Source of the DNA: Mycobacterium sp. 852013-50091_SCH5140682
Lineage (GTDB): Bacteria > Actinomycetota > Actinomycetes > Mycobacteriales > Mycobacteriaceae
Assembly: GCF_001665685.1 (NCBI RefSeq)
Contig: NZ_LZTB01000004.1
Coordinates: forward strand, 86,936-150,935
Direction: 5' to 3'
Length of the DNA stretch: 64,000 nucleotides
In this document: piece by piece, positions 9,262-18,431 of the stretch
How the letters are laid out: each line of letters opens with the position of its first letter
Position numbering within the stretch: the stretch's first letter is position 1
Position numbers and translations under genes: made by a program
The notes under the pieces: generated by a model
Told to the model about the DNA's origin: nothing
Seen by the model: the letters and a program-made list of their open reading frames with translations, nothing else
Databases searched by the model: none

Positions 9262-10899
9262 ATGGCATCAGAAACTTCCGGCGACGCAGATCTCCCAGTC
9301 GATGTTCTCGTGATCGGGGCCGGCCCCTCCGGCGCAGTCGTCACACACACCGCCGCTGCCGCGGGGCTCAGCGTGATGGTGCTGGAGCAGGGCGACTGGG
9401 TAAATCCAAGTGATTTTCCGGCCAACCACCCCGAGTGGGAACTGCTGATTCAGCATGACTGGTCACACGACCCAAACGTTCGCAAACTTCCGTCGGACTA
9501 TCCGGTCGACGTATCCGAGTCCGACATGTGGCCCGTGATGTTCAACGCCGTGGGCGGTGGTTCCATCTTCTACGGGGCAGAATGGCCGCGCCTGGTGCCT
9601 TCCGACTTCCGAGTGAAGACGCTCGACGGCGTTGGCGACGACTGGCCCATCTCCTATGACGATCTCAAGCCGTACCACGACGAAGTCGACGCGTTCATCG
9701 GCGTATCGGGCGTCGACGGCGACACTGCCTACCCGGACGGGTTGGAGTACCCGCTGCCGCCGAATCCGCTGGGTAAGGCCGGTTTAAAGGGCGCCGAGGC
9801 GGCCAACTCATTGGGCTGGCACTGGTGGCCGGGCACGAATGCCATCGCGAGTCAGAGTTTCAAAACCCTTGAGCAGTGCGGTCGTTGGGGCACTTGCGAA
9901 TGGGGCTGCCCGCAGGGCGCGAAAGCGTCGTTCGACTTGATCTACCTGCCCCAGGCCCAGAAGCTTGGCGCCAAGATCGTCACAGGTGCCCGAGTCCGCA
10001 GAGTCGTGACCGACGATGCCACCGGGCTGGCCACCGGTGCGGAATATGTCGACCGCGACGGCGTGGTGCAGTTTCAAGCCGCTCGCACCGTGGTGCTGTG
10101 CGCCAACGGGGTGGGGACGCCCCGGCTGCTGCTTCTATCCGCCAGTGACAGACATCCCAATGGTCTGGCCAACTCGTCGGACATGGTCGGCCGCAACCTG
10201 ATGCTGCACCCCAATTGCAGTGCGCTCGGGTTCTACGAGGAGTCACTGGAAAGCTGGCGCGGCCCGGCGGGGCAGCTGATCCACTCACTCCAGTTCTACG
10301 AAACAGACAAATCGCGCGGTTTCGTGCGCGGCAGCAAGATGCACATCCTGCCGACTCCGGGACCGCTCAACGCAATCGAGGCTCACCGCCAACTCGACTT
10401 CGAAGAACTGTGGGGCCCGGCAGTGCACAAGGTGGCCCGGTTGGCACAGAACGGCATTCTGTGGGCAGCCAACACCGAGGACCTGCCCGAGCCACACAAC
10501 CGTGTAACCCTCTCTCCGGATTTGGTCGACGGTGATGGTCTGCCGGCGCCGAAGGTCGAGTACCGCATCAGCGAAAACACCCGGAAAATACTGAAATTCA
10601 CTGTCGATCGCATGGTCGAGCTGCATGAGGCGGCAGGAGCCGTCCGCATCATCACCCAAGAGATATGGGTCGACCAGCCCGGTCACCTGCTGGGCACCGC
10701 TCGGATGGGCAACGACGCAGCAACTTCCGTCGTCGACTCCTACGGCAAGACCCACGATGTCGACAATCTCTACATCGCCGACGGCAGCATCTTCGTCACC
10801 TCCGGATCCGCCAACCCGACCTCTACCATCAGCGCTCTGGCTCTGCGCGTCGCCAAGAACCTCGTTGCGCAGGTCGTTGCACGAAAGGCACACGCATGA
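9262..10899 (+). CDS. GMC family FAD-dependent dehydrogenase (large subunit, probable Fe-S type)
   Basis: 545-residue flavoenzyme oxidising an alcohol or sugar-like substrate. FAD-binding Rossmann motif VLVIGAGPSGAVV near the N-terminus; GGGSIFYGAEWPRL; C-terminal GMC domain with the catalytic-His region HLLGTARMGND and IADGSIFVTSGSANPT. A cysteine set C206-x5-C212-x3-C216 (QCGRWGTCEWGC) has the spacing of the [3Fe-4S] ligands of FAD-glucose dehydrogenase, so an electron-transfer dehydrogenase is more likely than an oxidase. The ATG at 9262 follows GAGAGG; a longer frame from 9199 lacks one. The next gene, its small subunit, overlaps as ATGA. Substrate unknown; control by the local GntR protein is likely. 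Confidence 0.88.
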   Translation: MASETSGDADLPVDVLVIGAGPSGAVVTHTAAAAGLSVMVLEQGDWVNPSDFPANHPEWELLIQHDWSHDPNVRKLPSDYPVDVSESDMWPVMFNAVGGGSIFYGAEWPRLVPSDFRVKTLDGVGDDWPISYDDLKPYHDEVDAFIGVSGVDGDTAYPDGLEYPLPPNPLGKAGLKGAEAANSLGWHWWPGTNAIASQSFKTLEQCGRWGTCEWGCPQGAKASFDLIYLPQAQKLGAKIVTGARVRRVVTDDATGLATGAEYVDRDGVVQFQAARTVVLCANGVGTPRLLLLSASDRHPNGLANSSDMVGRNLMLHPNCSALGFYEESLESWRGPAGQLIHSLQFYETDKSRGFVRGSKMHILPTPGPLNAIEAHRQLDFEELWGPAVHKVARLAQNGILWAANTEDLPEPHNRVTLSPDLVDGDGLPAPKVEYRISENTRKILKFTVDRMVELHEAAGAVRIITQEIWVDQPGHLLGTARMGNDAATSVVDSYGKTHDVDNLYIADGSIFVTSGSANPTSTISALALRVAKNLVAQVVARKAHA

Positions 10900-11399
10900 C
10901 CGCCAAGGTCCATTCGATCTCTCCACACCTGCGGCTGTCGGTGCCGCCACGGAGCACACGTCCGCCGCGCACACTCACTGCGACCGAGTTGCCTGCGCTA
11001 CTGCGCGTGGCTGACTGTCTGATCCCCGCGTCGGGTCCCAACCCGAAGGCCAGCGAGGCCGAGCAGTACACGTCGTATCTGCATCTGGCTCTCGCGGCAC
11101 GGGCAGACGTGTTCGACGCCGTCGTGGGCGCGGCCGGCAAACTCGTCGACGTTCCCGAGGAAAAGCTGTGGGAAACGCTCAAGGCGATGGCGGTCGAGGA
11201 CAAGTTCACCTTCGATGCGTTGTCATCGGTCGTTGCCGGCGCCTATTTCATGACCCCGCAGGTCATGAAATTGATCGGCTATCCCGGCCAGCACCGAGAT
11301 CCCGCACCGGTTGCACTGGCCGCCGAGGAGATCGGCAGCGGAATCCTCGACCCGGTGTTGGAGCGGGGTTTCATCTACGTCTCCGCGGCCGGCGAATAA
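10896..11399 (+). CDS. Gluconate 2-dehydrogenase subunit 3-like small subunit
   Basis: 167-residue protein of the family that partners GMC dehydrogenases (gamma subunit of gluconate, sorbitol or FAD-glucose dehydrogenase), thought to act as assembly or export chaperone. It has TATELPALLRVADCLIPASG near the N-terminus and a helical body ending YVSAAGE. In other members the small subunit carries the Tat signal; none is visible here, so the pair is probably cytoplasmic. Its start overlaps the large-subunit stop (ATGA). No cytochrome c subunit follows. A strong hairpin ends the unit. Confidence 0.8.
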   Translation: MTAKVHSISPHLRLSVPPRSTRPPRTLTATELPALLRVADCLIPASGPNPKASEAEQYTSYLHLALAARADVFDAVVGAAGKLVDVPEEKLWETLKAMAVEDKFTFDALSSVVAGAYFMTPQVMKLIGYPGQHRDPAPVALAAEEIGSGILDPVLERGFIYVSAAGE

Positions 11400-11409
11400 T
11401 ACGCACGGC

Positions 11410-11446
11410 GCATCAGACCGGGGCCGGTGTGGTCCCGGTCTGATGC
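11410..11446. terminator. Terminator hairpin after the GMC dehydrogenase operon
   Basis: Perfect 13-bp stem GCATCAGACCGGG (11410-11422) / CCCGGTCTGATGC (11434-11446) with an 11-base loop, 10 bases after the stop. It lies between converging units and can serve both strands. No long T run follows, as is usual in mycobacteria. Confidence 0.8.
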
Positions 11447-11492
11447 TCCATCGTTTCGGAGCGTGCTTGTCGGCTTTGACCTTTCGCCGTGG

Positions 11493-12302
11493 TCAGAAAT
11501 CCGATGCGGCGGGACCCGCGAGAACGAGTGGGCGTATGTCACGGATCCAGTCGTTGTGGAGCTTTGGCGGCTCGCTCACGCGCCAACTCAGTCCGGCGGC
11601 TTCGAGGTCACGGGAGCGGATTCCGGCGCGGGCGGTGGTGGTGATGGCGTAGTCATCGTCGCGGTCGAGCCTGTCTCTCCACGCTTGTACGTCGGAGGGT
11701 GCAAGTCCCTGAAAATCCTTGGTGAGGGTGAAAACTCCGTCCCATCGCCGAGCGCGGGCCAACGGCCCGCGGTTAGTGCCGATGGAAGCGATCCAAATCG
11801 GCGGCCGTGGACGTTGATAGCCTCTCGGACTCAGATGGGCGCGCACTGTGTACGCAGATCCTGCGTGATCAAGCGTTACACCGGCGAATATCGCGTCGAT
11901 GATCCCAAGGCCCTCGTCCAGTAGTTCGGCGCGTGCTCGGAGATCGGTCGGCTCCCCAAAGTCGCCGAACTCCTCCTTGGGCGGGGCACCCAATCCGAAG
12001 CCGGCGATGACGCGGCCACGGGAAAGATGATCGACGGTGATGATTTCCTTGGCGACTTTCCAAGGTCGCCGACGTGGGAGCGCAACGACCATCGGACCCA
12101 GCGCGATGTGTGAAGTCGACACAGCGATCGCCGAGAGGATCGCAGTGGGATCCAGCACGTCGACGCTCTGCGGCGCGTCGGTCTGCATGGTGTCCCAAAC
12201 GAAGAACCCGTCCCAACCCGCGGCTTCCGCCTGTATCGCCAATTCGACGATGGCGTTGGGGTTTCCGACGTTGGGTACGTTGAGTGCCTGTTTGAGTGGC
12301 AT
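11493..12302 (-). CDS. LLM class flavin-dependent oxidoreductase (F420-type)
   Basis: 269-residue luciferase-like TIM-barrel enzyme, probably F420-dependent as judged from its short size and AIQAEAAGWDGFFVWD / GRVIAGFGLGAPP motifs. It is the last gene of the minus-strand run that begins with the permease at 18204. It starts 6 bases after the SDR stop, so it is translationally linked. Its place in a putative amino-acid catabolic operon suggests a redox step on a pathway intermediate, but no substrate can be assigned. Confidence 0.85.
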   Translation of the reverse strand: MPLKQALNVPNVGNPNAIVELAIQAEAAGWDGFFVWDTMQTDAPQSVDVLDPTAILSAIAVSTSHIALGPMVVALPRRRPWKVAKEIITVDHLSRGRVIAGFGLGAPPKEEFGDFGEPTDLRARAELLDEGLGIIDAIFAGVTLDHAGSAYTVRAHLSPRGYQRPRPPIWIASIGTNRGPLARARRWDGVFTLTKDFQGLAPSDVQAWRDRLDRDDDYAITTTARAGIRSRDLEAAGLSWRVSEPPKLHNDWIRDIRPLVLAGPAASDF

Positions 12303-12308
12303 GATCGG

Positions 12309-13082
12309 CTAGTGCTGATGCGGTGCGGCGCCGTAGCACGCCACGGTGGTTCCACCATCGAGTGCGAGCGCGGTGCCCGTAGCGGTACCGGCGTGCAGCA
12401 GCCACACAGCTGCGTCAGCGACCTCGGCGGGACTGGCGATGGCGCGCAACGGAACTCGACCGACCTCGGCCTCGTATGCCTGATCGAGGTCAGCGGACAA
12501 AGCAAGCTCGCTGCGCAGCATCGGGGTGTCGACCGGTCCAGGGCACAAGGCGTTGACACGTACCCGAGGGGCCAGTTCGGCCGCCAGGGCTCTGGTCAGA
12601 CCGAGGACGCCGGCCTTACTCGCGCAGTACGCCGAGTAGTGCGGCATACCGATCGACGCTGCTTCAGAACCCAAGTTGACGATGCTGCCCACCGCCTCAG
12701 AAGCGGACATCGCCGCGGCCACGGCCTGGCACATGAGAAAGGTCCCGGTTAGATTGACGGACAGCGTCGTCTGCCAGCTGTCGGTCGTGATCTGGTGTAG
12801 CGGTCCCGGAACACAGACACCGGCGGCGTTGATCAACCCGAATGGCATTCCCAATTCTTCTACAACAGCACCGACAGCATCGGCGACCTGCTCGGGGACA
12901 GTCACGTCGCAGGGCAGCACCAAGAACCTGGTGCCGTTGGGAAGTGCCGCCGCGACCTCTTGCAGAGCAACCTTGTCGCGCGCGAGCAGTGCCACCGCGT
13001 GTCCGCGCTCGGCCAACAGGTGTGCAGTGGCCGCGCCGATGCCGGAGGATGCGCCGGTGACGATGGTGACGGGTAATGCCAT
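12309..13082 (-). CDS. Short-chain dehydrogenase/reductase
   Basis: 257-residue classical SDR. Cofactor motif TGASSGIG near residue 9, NAAG at about 89, catalytic Ser in LGSEAASIG and Tyr/Lys in YCASK, then PGPVDTPM. The order of motifs is complete, so it should be an active NAD(P)-dependent oxidoreductase. It lies between the thioesterase (15 bases upstream) and the LLM gene in the minus-strand catabolic run. Substrate unknown. Confidence 0.92.
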   Translation of the reverse strand: MALPVTIVTGASSGIGAATAHLLAERGHAVALLARDKVALQEVAAALPNGTRFLVLPCDVTVPEQVADAVGAVVEELGMPFGLINAAGVCVPGPLHQITTDSWQTTLSVNLTGTFLMCQAVAAAMSASEAVGSIVNLGSEAASIGMPHYSAYCASKAGVLGLTRALAAELAPRVRVNALCPGPVDTPMLRSELALSADLDQAYEAEVGRVPLRAIASPAEVADAAVWLLHAGTATGTALALDGGTTVACYGAAPHQH

Positions 13083-13097
13083 GGTAAGAACCAGCTT

Positions 13098-13628
13098 TCA
13101 CTCGATGGGTTCGCAGGCGTGTTCGCCCTCGAACTGGCGCCGTTGAGCACGTCGACGCCGGCGGGCGTCTTCGTAACGGCGCATTCCAAGCGGGTCGCGC
13201 GGCTGCAACTGTGGCACCTGCACGGGATTGCCGTCGCTGTCCACCGAGATCATGGTGAAGTAACAGCTGTTGGTGTGCCGAGTAGCGCCGGTCCGGGGTT
13301 CGACGGTGTCGACTCTGATGCCGACCTCCATCGAAGTTCGTCCGGTGTAGTTTATGGCCGCCGAAAACGTGACCAGTTCGCCTACATGGATGGCCTCGCG
13401 AAAGAGCACCCGATCCACTGACAGCGTCACCACATAACTACGGGCATAGGTGCTTGCGCACGCGTAGGCGACCTGGTCGAGAATCTTCAGAATCGCGCCG
13501 CCGTGCACGTTGCCCGAGAAGTTCGCCATATCTGGCGACATCAAGACAGTCATGGTGACTGCGTGTTCCGGCGTGGCCGAATCAGAGGACGACGGTGCTT
13601 GCCCCAAACTCTGGTGTTCGATCGTCAT
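13098..13628 (-). CDS. Acyl-CoA thioesterase, hotdog fold
   Basis: 176-residue YciA/BACH-type thioesterase. The hotdog signature NVHGGAILKILDQVAYACAS includes the catalytic region of this family; HTNSCYFTMISVD follows, and a basic arginine-rich tail ends the protein. Its ATG overlaps the stop of the upstream aldehyde dehydrogenase (ATGA), so expression is coupled. Presence in an amino-acid or hydroxy-proline type operon is odd, because that pathway does not need a CoA ester; it may hydrolyse a CoA thioester formed from a side product or point to another substrate for the island. Confidence 0.88.
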   Translation of the reverse strand: MTIEHQSLGQAPSSSDSATPEHAVTMTVLMSPDMANFSGNVHGGAILKILDQVAYACASTYARSYVVTLSVDRVLFREAIHVGELVTFSAAINYTGRTSMEVGIRVDTVEPRTGATRHTNSCYFTMISVDSDGNPVQVPQLQPRDPLGMRRYEDARRRRRAQRRQFEGEHACEPIE

Positions 13629-15157
13629 CGATCAGCGGGCAGTGTCAGGACACCGTCGATCCGGCGCGGAAAGGCGGCGGAACCGTCACGCAGCTCTTCG
13701 GGTAGCACCGATTCGGGTGCGTTCTGGTACGTCACCGGCCGTAGAAAGCGCCGAATCGCGGTAGCGCCGACCGATGTATGGAGCGAGTTCGTCGACGGCC
13801 AGGGCCCGCCGTGCGTCTGGGCCCAGGACACCGCGACCCCGGTCGGAAACCCGTTGTAGACGATGCGCCCGGCTGCCGGTCGCGCGATGTCCGTGAGCCG
13901 GGACACCAGTGTGTCTTCGTCGGCTCCGTGAACGATAGTCGCTGTCAGTGAATGTGGCAGTATCGCCAGGGCCGAACTGGTGGCGGCCTCTGGCTCGGCC
14001 GCGGAGTACCGCACGAGAACCGTGACCGGACCGAAGATCTCGGTAACGAGATCTTCATGCAGGTTCGCGATGTCGGTCTCGAAGGCGATCGGCCCGACTG
14101 TGAACCCGTCGGCGGTCAGCTCCTCGTCGGTATCGCCAACGGTGGACAGGTGTGGACGTCTGCGTAGGTCGTGGGTTCCGTGGAAGTAGCTTTCGAAGAT
14201 GCGCTCGTTGAGCAGAGGGGCCGGGGCCACGTCGGCCAGAGCTTCGCGCACCGCGCGCACCAGGCCGTCTCCATCGGCGTTGTCGGGAACAAGAACCAGC
14301 CCCGGCTTGGTGCACAGTTGGCCGGCGCCGAGAGTGAACGACGTGACCAGCTCCGCGCCGATCGCCTCGCCGCGTTCCGCGGCGGCCAGAGGCGTGACAA
14401 TCACTGGGTTGAGGCTGCTCAGCTCGCCGTAGAACGGGATCGGATCGGGCCGCCGATTGATGATGTCCATCAGGACCTCTCCGCCGCTGAGCGAGCCGGT
14501 GAAGCCGACGGCGCGGATGGCGGGATGGGCAACGAGGCGAGTGCCTGCGTCGCGTCCGTACACGATGCCGAGCACGCTCTCGGGTGCCGACATCTGTGCG
14601 GCCGCCTCGACCAACACATCGAATGACAGTCTGGACGTCGCGGGATGGGAGGCATGTGCTTTCACCACCACCGGGCAGCCGGCGGCGAGCGCTGAAGCGG
14701 TGTCCCCACCCAACACCGAGAACGCGAAGGGGAAGTTGCTGGCTCCGAAGACCGCGACCGGTCCGATCGGCACCAGCAGTCGGCGTAGGTCCGGTCGTGG
14801 GCCCATTGGGGTGGTACCCGCGCGGTCGATGGTGGCCTCGAGGTAGCCACCGTCGCGAATGACGTCAGCAAAGAACCGGAGCTGATAGGCGGCGCGGGTC
14901 AATTCGGCGTCGAGTTTACTTGTGGCAAAACCGGTTTCGAGCGTGGCAATGTCGACAAGTTCGTCGCGGTGCCGCTCCACCGCCTCGGCCATGGCGTCGA
15001 GTAGCTCGCCGCGACCCTGCCGGCCCATGGCCTCCAGGCCTGCACAAGCAGGGGCGGCCCGCCCGGCAATCGTGTCGACCTGGTGGTCGGTTGTTTCTTC
15101 GGTGACAGCCGGAAGCGGCTTCGCGGTGCGGGGATCGACGCCGGCGACGTACGACAA
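13625..15157 (-). CDS. Alpha-ketoglutarate semialdehyde dehydrogenase-like aldehyde dehydrogenase
   Basis: 510 residues. Oxidises 2,5-dioxopentanoate to 2-oxoglutarate in the hydroxyproline, pentose and glucarate pathways. The family hallmarks are the block GPVAVFGASNFPFAFSV then GGDTASALAAGCPVVVKAH, the catalytic Glu in FYGELSSLNP, and the nucleophile C282 in GQLCTKPG. The start is a TTG at 15157 with GAAAGGAA in front; the frame runs further upstream but into the previous gene's end. It is 31 bases behind the second aldehyde dehydrogenase and overlaps the thioesterase. The semialdehyde assignment rests on these motifs and on the DapA-family and epimerase genes nearby. Confidence 0.82.
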   Translation of the reverse strand: MSYVAGVDPRTAKPLPAVTEETTDHQVDTIAGRAAPACAGLEAMGRQGRGELLDAMAEAVERHRDELVDIATLETGFATSKLDAELTRAAYQLRFFADVIRDGGYLEATIDRAGTTPMGPRPDLRRLLVPIGPVAVFGASNFPFAFSVLGGDTASALAAGCPVVVKAHASHPATSRLSFDVLVEAAAQMSAPESVLGIVYGRDAGTRLVAHPAIRAVGFTGSLSGGEVLMDIINRRPDPIPFYGELSSLNPVIVTPLAAAERGEAIGAELVTSFTLGAGQLCTKPGLVLVPDNADGDGLVRAVREALADVAPAPLLNERIFESYFHGTHDLRRRPHLSTVGDTDEELTADGFTVGPIAFETDIANLHEDLVTEIFGPVTVLVRYSAAEPEAATSSALAILPHSLTATIVHGADEDTLVSRLTDIARPAAGRIVYNGFPTGVAVSWAQTHGGPWPSTNSLHTSVGATAIRRFLRPVTYQNAPESVLPEELRDGSAAFPRRIDGVLTLPADR

Positions 15158-15188
15158 GTTCGTTCCTTTCGGTGGGTGGCCTGGCGGT

Positions 15189-16637
15189 TCAGGTGAGGTT
15201 GATGCCGATCTGCTTGACGCGGGTGAATTCCTCGATGCCGAGCTGCCCGCCCTCCTTGCCGTAACCGGACGAGTTGAGGCCCCCGATCGGCAGATCTGGC
15301 GCAACGACGAGGTGGTTGTTGATCCAGACATTGCCGTAGTTGAGGGCGTTGACGACCCGCATCCCGCGTCCGACATCGCGGGTCCAGACCGATCCGGCCA
15401 GGCCGAAGTCCACGCCGTTGGCCAGTGCCACCGCTTCGGACTCGTCGGTGAAGGTCTGCGCAGTCATAACCGGCCCGAAGATTTCCTGCTGAATGAGGTC
15501 GTCGTCCTGACTCAGGCCGGTGATGAGTGTGGGCTCCAGGTAGAAGCCCGGTCGGTCCGGGCGGTGGCCGCCGTGTAGCACGGTCGAGGCGGTTGGCCGG
15601 TTGGCGATGAGTTTCTCGACGCGGGAGAGCTGGGTAGCCGAGATCAGCGGTCCCAGTGTGGTGTTCGCGTCGGTCGGGTCGCCGAGGACCACCTTCTTGA
15701 GGTTGTCGATGACGGCTTCCAGGAAACCGTCGACGATGGAGTCGGCGATGATGAGCCTCGTGGCGGCCATGCACTCCTGGCCGGCGTTGTACAGCGCGGC
15801 ACCGACGATGCTCTCGGCGGCCGAGTCGACGTCCACATCGTCGAAGACGATGACAGGCGCGTTGCCGCCCAGTTCGAGGATGGCCCGGTTGGGATTCTGT
15901 GCGGCCGCTGCGGCGATGTTACGACCAGTGGCAGTCGACCCGGTGAACGACACCAAGTTGACGCCGGGATGGGCCGCCAGCGCAGCACCCACCACGCTGC
16001 CGTGACCGTTGACGATGTTGAGAACCCCTGCAGGCAAGTGCTGCTGAGCCAAGGCGGCAAACGCGACGGTGGACAACGGCGTGATCTCTGCCGGTTTGAT
16101 GACCACCGTGTTGCCTGCGGCCAGAGCCGGCATGATCTTCCAAACTGCCTGCCACAGTGGGTAGTTCCACGGCGTGATACCGGCGACGACGCCGAGGGGT
16201 TCGCGGCGCACGAAAGTCGTGGTGCCGGCTACGTATTCGCCGGCTGCCTGACCGCTGAGCACCCGGGCAGCGCCGGCGAAGTGGCGCACCGAGTCGGCAA
16301 TGTCGGGTAGTTCCGCCTCGGTGGCCGCGGTAACCGGCTTGCCAGCGTCTAGTACCTCCAGACCAATGAATTCGGTTAGGCGAGCTGAGAATTCAATGGA
16401 AATCGCGTGCAGAGCCTCGGATCGCCGGCGAGCCGAAAGTGCGGCCCACGCCGGTTGCGCAGAGCGAGCTGCGGCCACAGCGCGATCGACGTCCTCGGCG
16501 GTGGAGGAGGTGAATGATGTCAGTTCCCCACCAGTGCCAGGGTTCAGAACAGACAGAGTGCCGGTGCCTGAGCCTTCGACCCACTCGCCATTGATGAGGT
16601 TGGCGACGGTGGGCACGGTGGGGGCGATGAATGCCAT
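15189..16637 (-). CDS. NAD(P)-dependent aldehyde dehydrogenase (aminobutyraldehyde/betaine aldehyde type)
   Basis: 482-residue aldehyde dehydrogenase. Visible motifs: GITPWNYPLWQ, the Rossmann glycine site FTGSTATGR, the general base in LELGGNAP, and the nucleophile C289 in GQECMAATR. It most resembles gamma-aminobutyraldehyde and betaine-aldehyde dehydrogenases, so it may take an amino or trimethylammonium aldehyde. ATG with AAGGAG ten bases before. It is the second gene of the permease-led operon. Confidence 0.88.
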   Translation of the reverse strand: MAFIAPTVPTVANLINGEWVEGSGTGTLSVLNPGTGGELTSFTSSTAEDVDRAVAAARSAQPAWAALSARRRSEALHAISIEFSARLTEFIGLEVLDAGKPVTAATEAELPDIADSVRHFAGAARVLSGQAAGEYVAGTTTFVRREPLGVVAGITPWNYPLWQAVWKIMPALAAGNTVVIKPAEITPLSTVAFAALAQQHLPAGVLNIVNGHGSVVGAALAAHPGVNLVSFTGSTATGRNIAAAAAQNPNRAILELGGNAPVIVFDDVDVDSAAESIVGAALYNAGQECMAATRLIIADSIVDGFLEAVIDNLKKVVLGDPTDANTTLGPLISATQLSRVEKLIANRPTASTVLHGGHRPDRPGFYLEPTLITGLSQDDDLIQQEIFGPVMTAQTFTDESEAVALANGVDFGLAGSVWTRDVGRGMRVVNALNYGNVWINNHLVVAPDLPIGGLNSSGYGKEGGQLGIEEFTRVKQIGINLT

Positions 16638-16725
16638 GTTGCTTACTACTCCTTGGTGGTACGGCGTACTGTCGCAAACAGCAAGGAGTGGTGCCGACGC
16701 GCAGTCGACCCACTCCTTCCCTGGT

Positions 16726-18204
16726 TCAGTCGTGGATGGGTTCGCGGTCCAGCTTGCCTCGGTGTGCGGACGGGATGAATGCGTAGACGCCGAATCCGAT
16801 CGCGATCGCCACCAACATGCCCACGCCGACGCGCAGCCAATCCGACCACACCAAGAGGGCGCACAGCACGATCGACCAGATGATGGCTATGGCGAACACG
16901 AACGGTGCGGCTCCTCTGAGGTTGAACGGGTGGTCGGGCAGCTTCTTGCGGAGCACTGCGACGAAGCCCACCAAAACGACCACGCCGTAGGCCAGCGCCC
17001 AGGCCAGTGCCGTCATGGCGGAGAGCACGCTCAGCAGCGAGGACCAGCAGCACACGATGATCGAAATGAGGGTGACCACGAAGGTGGCGTTCATCGGGAT
17101 TCGGTTGCCGTTGAGCTTGTGCAGCCAGTGCGCCGCCGGCATCTGGCGGTCGCGCGCCTGTGACCACACCACCCGGACGGCGGTGAGTTGCAGCATCGCG
17201 ATGCAGGCCATCAGTGCGACGATGGCCACAGCCTCGAAGACGGTGGTAAGCGTGCTTCCCACGGCAGAGTCGAGGATCAGCTTGACGGGCGTGGCGCTCG
17301 CCATGACGGCGTCGACGTCGGGGATGGCGCGCACAAGCAAATAGAAGAAGATGGTGCCGCCGATGACTGCTGCGGTATTGGCCAGCACGGTTCCCCACGC
17401 GGCGTTGCGGGCGGCGTTCTTGGTCTCCTCGGCAGCATTGCCTGTCGCATCAAAGCTGGAGATCGTGTAGGCGGGAAGAATCATCGCGAACAGGAAGCCG
17501 ATCCAGGCGACATTGCCACCGGGGCCGACGGTGCCTGCGGTGTCGAACAGAATGGACGCCGGTGCGCGGTCATATTTGGCGACCACGAGCGCGACGATGA
17601 CCATGATGATGATCGCCGCTTCGGCCACCACGCCGACGTTGTTGAGCAGGGCAGCTGCCTTGACGCCGGCGATGTTGACCAGGGTGACCACAACGATGAT
17701 GCCGACGGCAAACAAGGTGATCTCCGCGCCGGAGAGCTCACCGAGTCCAAACCAGCCCGCGATGAACGGCACCATGCTGACCGACAGAGCTGCCACGGCC
17801 ACGGTGTGAGCGATGACCAGCCACCAGCCACCTTGCCAAGCCAGCCACTGCTGCTTCGGTGCCAACCGACTGATGATCTGGTAGACCCCACCGGAAAGTG
17901 GAAATGCCGAAACCAGCTGGGCTACAGCTAATCCCACGCCGAAGACCTGTAGTGCACCGCCGACGATGAACGGCCAGAACGACGCTGGGCCGAAGAAGCC
18001 GAAGCCGACGATGATCGTGGTGAACACCACCGAACCCACCGATATCGAGGTGAACTGCACGCCGAAGGACGAAAACAGGCCAAGCGCTCGATTGAGTTCC
18101 TGCTTGTAGCCGTACTTCTGCAGATGGCTCTCGTCGTTGGCCGCGACGTCGGCCAACGATTCGCCGGTACCCGGCGCGGCGGGCGGGGGGTTGTCAATTG
18201 TCAT
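16726..18204 (-). CDS. APC superfamily amino acid permease
   Basis: 492-residue transporter with about 12 membrane helices and the APC helix-1 motif SFGVQFTSISVGSVVF. An N-terminal hydrophilic tail of 40 residues precedes the core. It resembles the amino acid/choline transporter branch (GABA, betaine-like substrates). First gene of a six-gene minus-strand unit (permease, two aldehyde dehydrogenases, thioesterase, SDR, LLM) whose promoter region holds operator site C, so it is probably the uptake system for the compound degraded by this island. Confidence 0.9.
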   Translation of the reverse strand: MTIDNPPPAAPGTGESLADVAANDESHLQKYGYKQELNRALGLFSSFGVQFTSISVGSVVFTTIIVGFGFFGPASFWPFIVGGALQVFGVGLAVAQLVSAFPLSGGVYQIISRLAPKQQWLAWQGGWWLVIAHTVAVAALSVSMVPFIAGWFGLGELSGAEITLFAVGIIVVVTLVNIAGVKAAALLNNVGVVAEAAIIIMVIVALVVAKYDRAPASILFDTAGTVGPGGNVAWIGFLFAMILPAYTISSFDATGNAAEETKNAARNAAWGTVLANTAAVIGGTIFFYLLVRAIPDVDAVMASATPVKLILDSAVGSTLTTVFEAVAIVALMACIAMLQLTAVRVVWSQARDRQMPAAHWLHKLNGNRIPMNATFVVTLISIIVCCWSSLLSVLSAMTALAWALAYGVVVLVGFVAVLRKKLPDHPFNLRGAAPFVFAIAIIWSIVLCALLVWSDWLRVGVGMLVAIAIGFGVYAFIPSAHRGKLDREPIHD

Positions 18205-18261
18205 GGCCTCTTCGCTTCTGGATTGGAGGGTATGGAGAGGTGAGAACCGCGGCTTAGTTCA

Positions 18262-18283
18262 TTGTGCGTTGTCGACAATATGC
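18262..18283. promoter_or_regulatory. GntR/FadR-type operator, site C
   Basis: Perfect core TTGTCGACAA (18269-18278) inside the extended dyad TTGTGCG..CAATATGC. It lies 65 bases before the start of the permease operon. Confidence 0.75.
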
Positions 18284-18386
18284 CATCACGGTGAACCGCG
18301 CAATACCAAAATGCGATCGGGAGCGCACCGGTCGCATCGAGAGATCGCGGCTAGAAAGCGATGTTGATCAGTGCAGATACGACAAG

Positions 18387-18419
18387 GCCCCGCTATCGCC
18401 GTATCGGCGATAGCGGGGC
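18387..18419 (-). terminator. Terminator hairpin after the GntR gene
   Basis: Perfect 14-bp stem GCCCCGCTATCGCC (18387-18400) / GGCGATAGCGGGGC (18406-18419) with a 5-base loop, 13 bases beyond the GntR stop. On the minus strand CTTGTC follows. It separates the regulator unit from the permease promoter. Confidence 0.82.
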
Positions 18420-18431
18420 AGGTGAAGTCGA

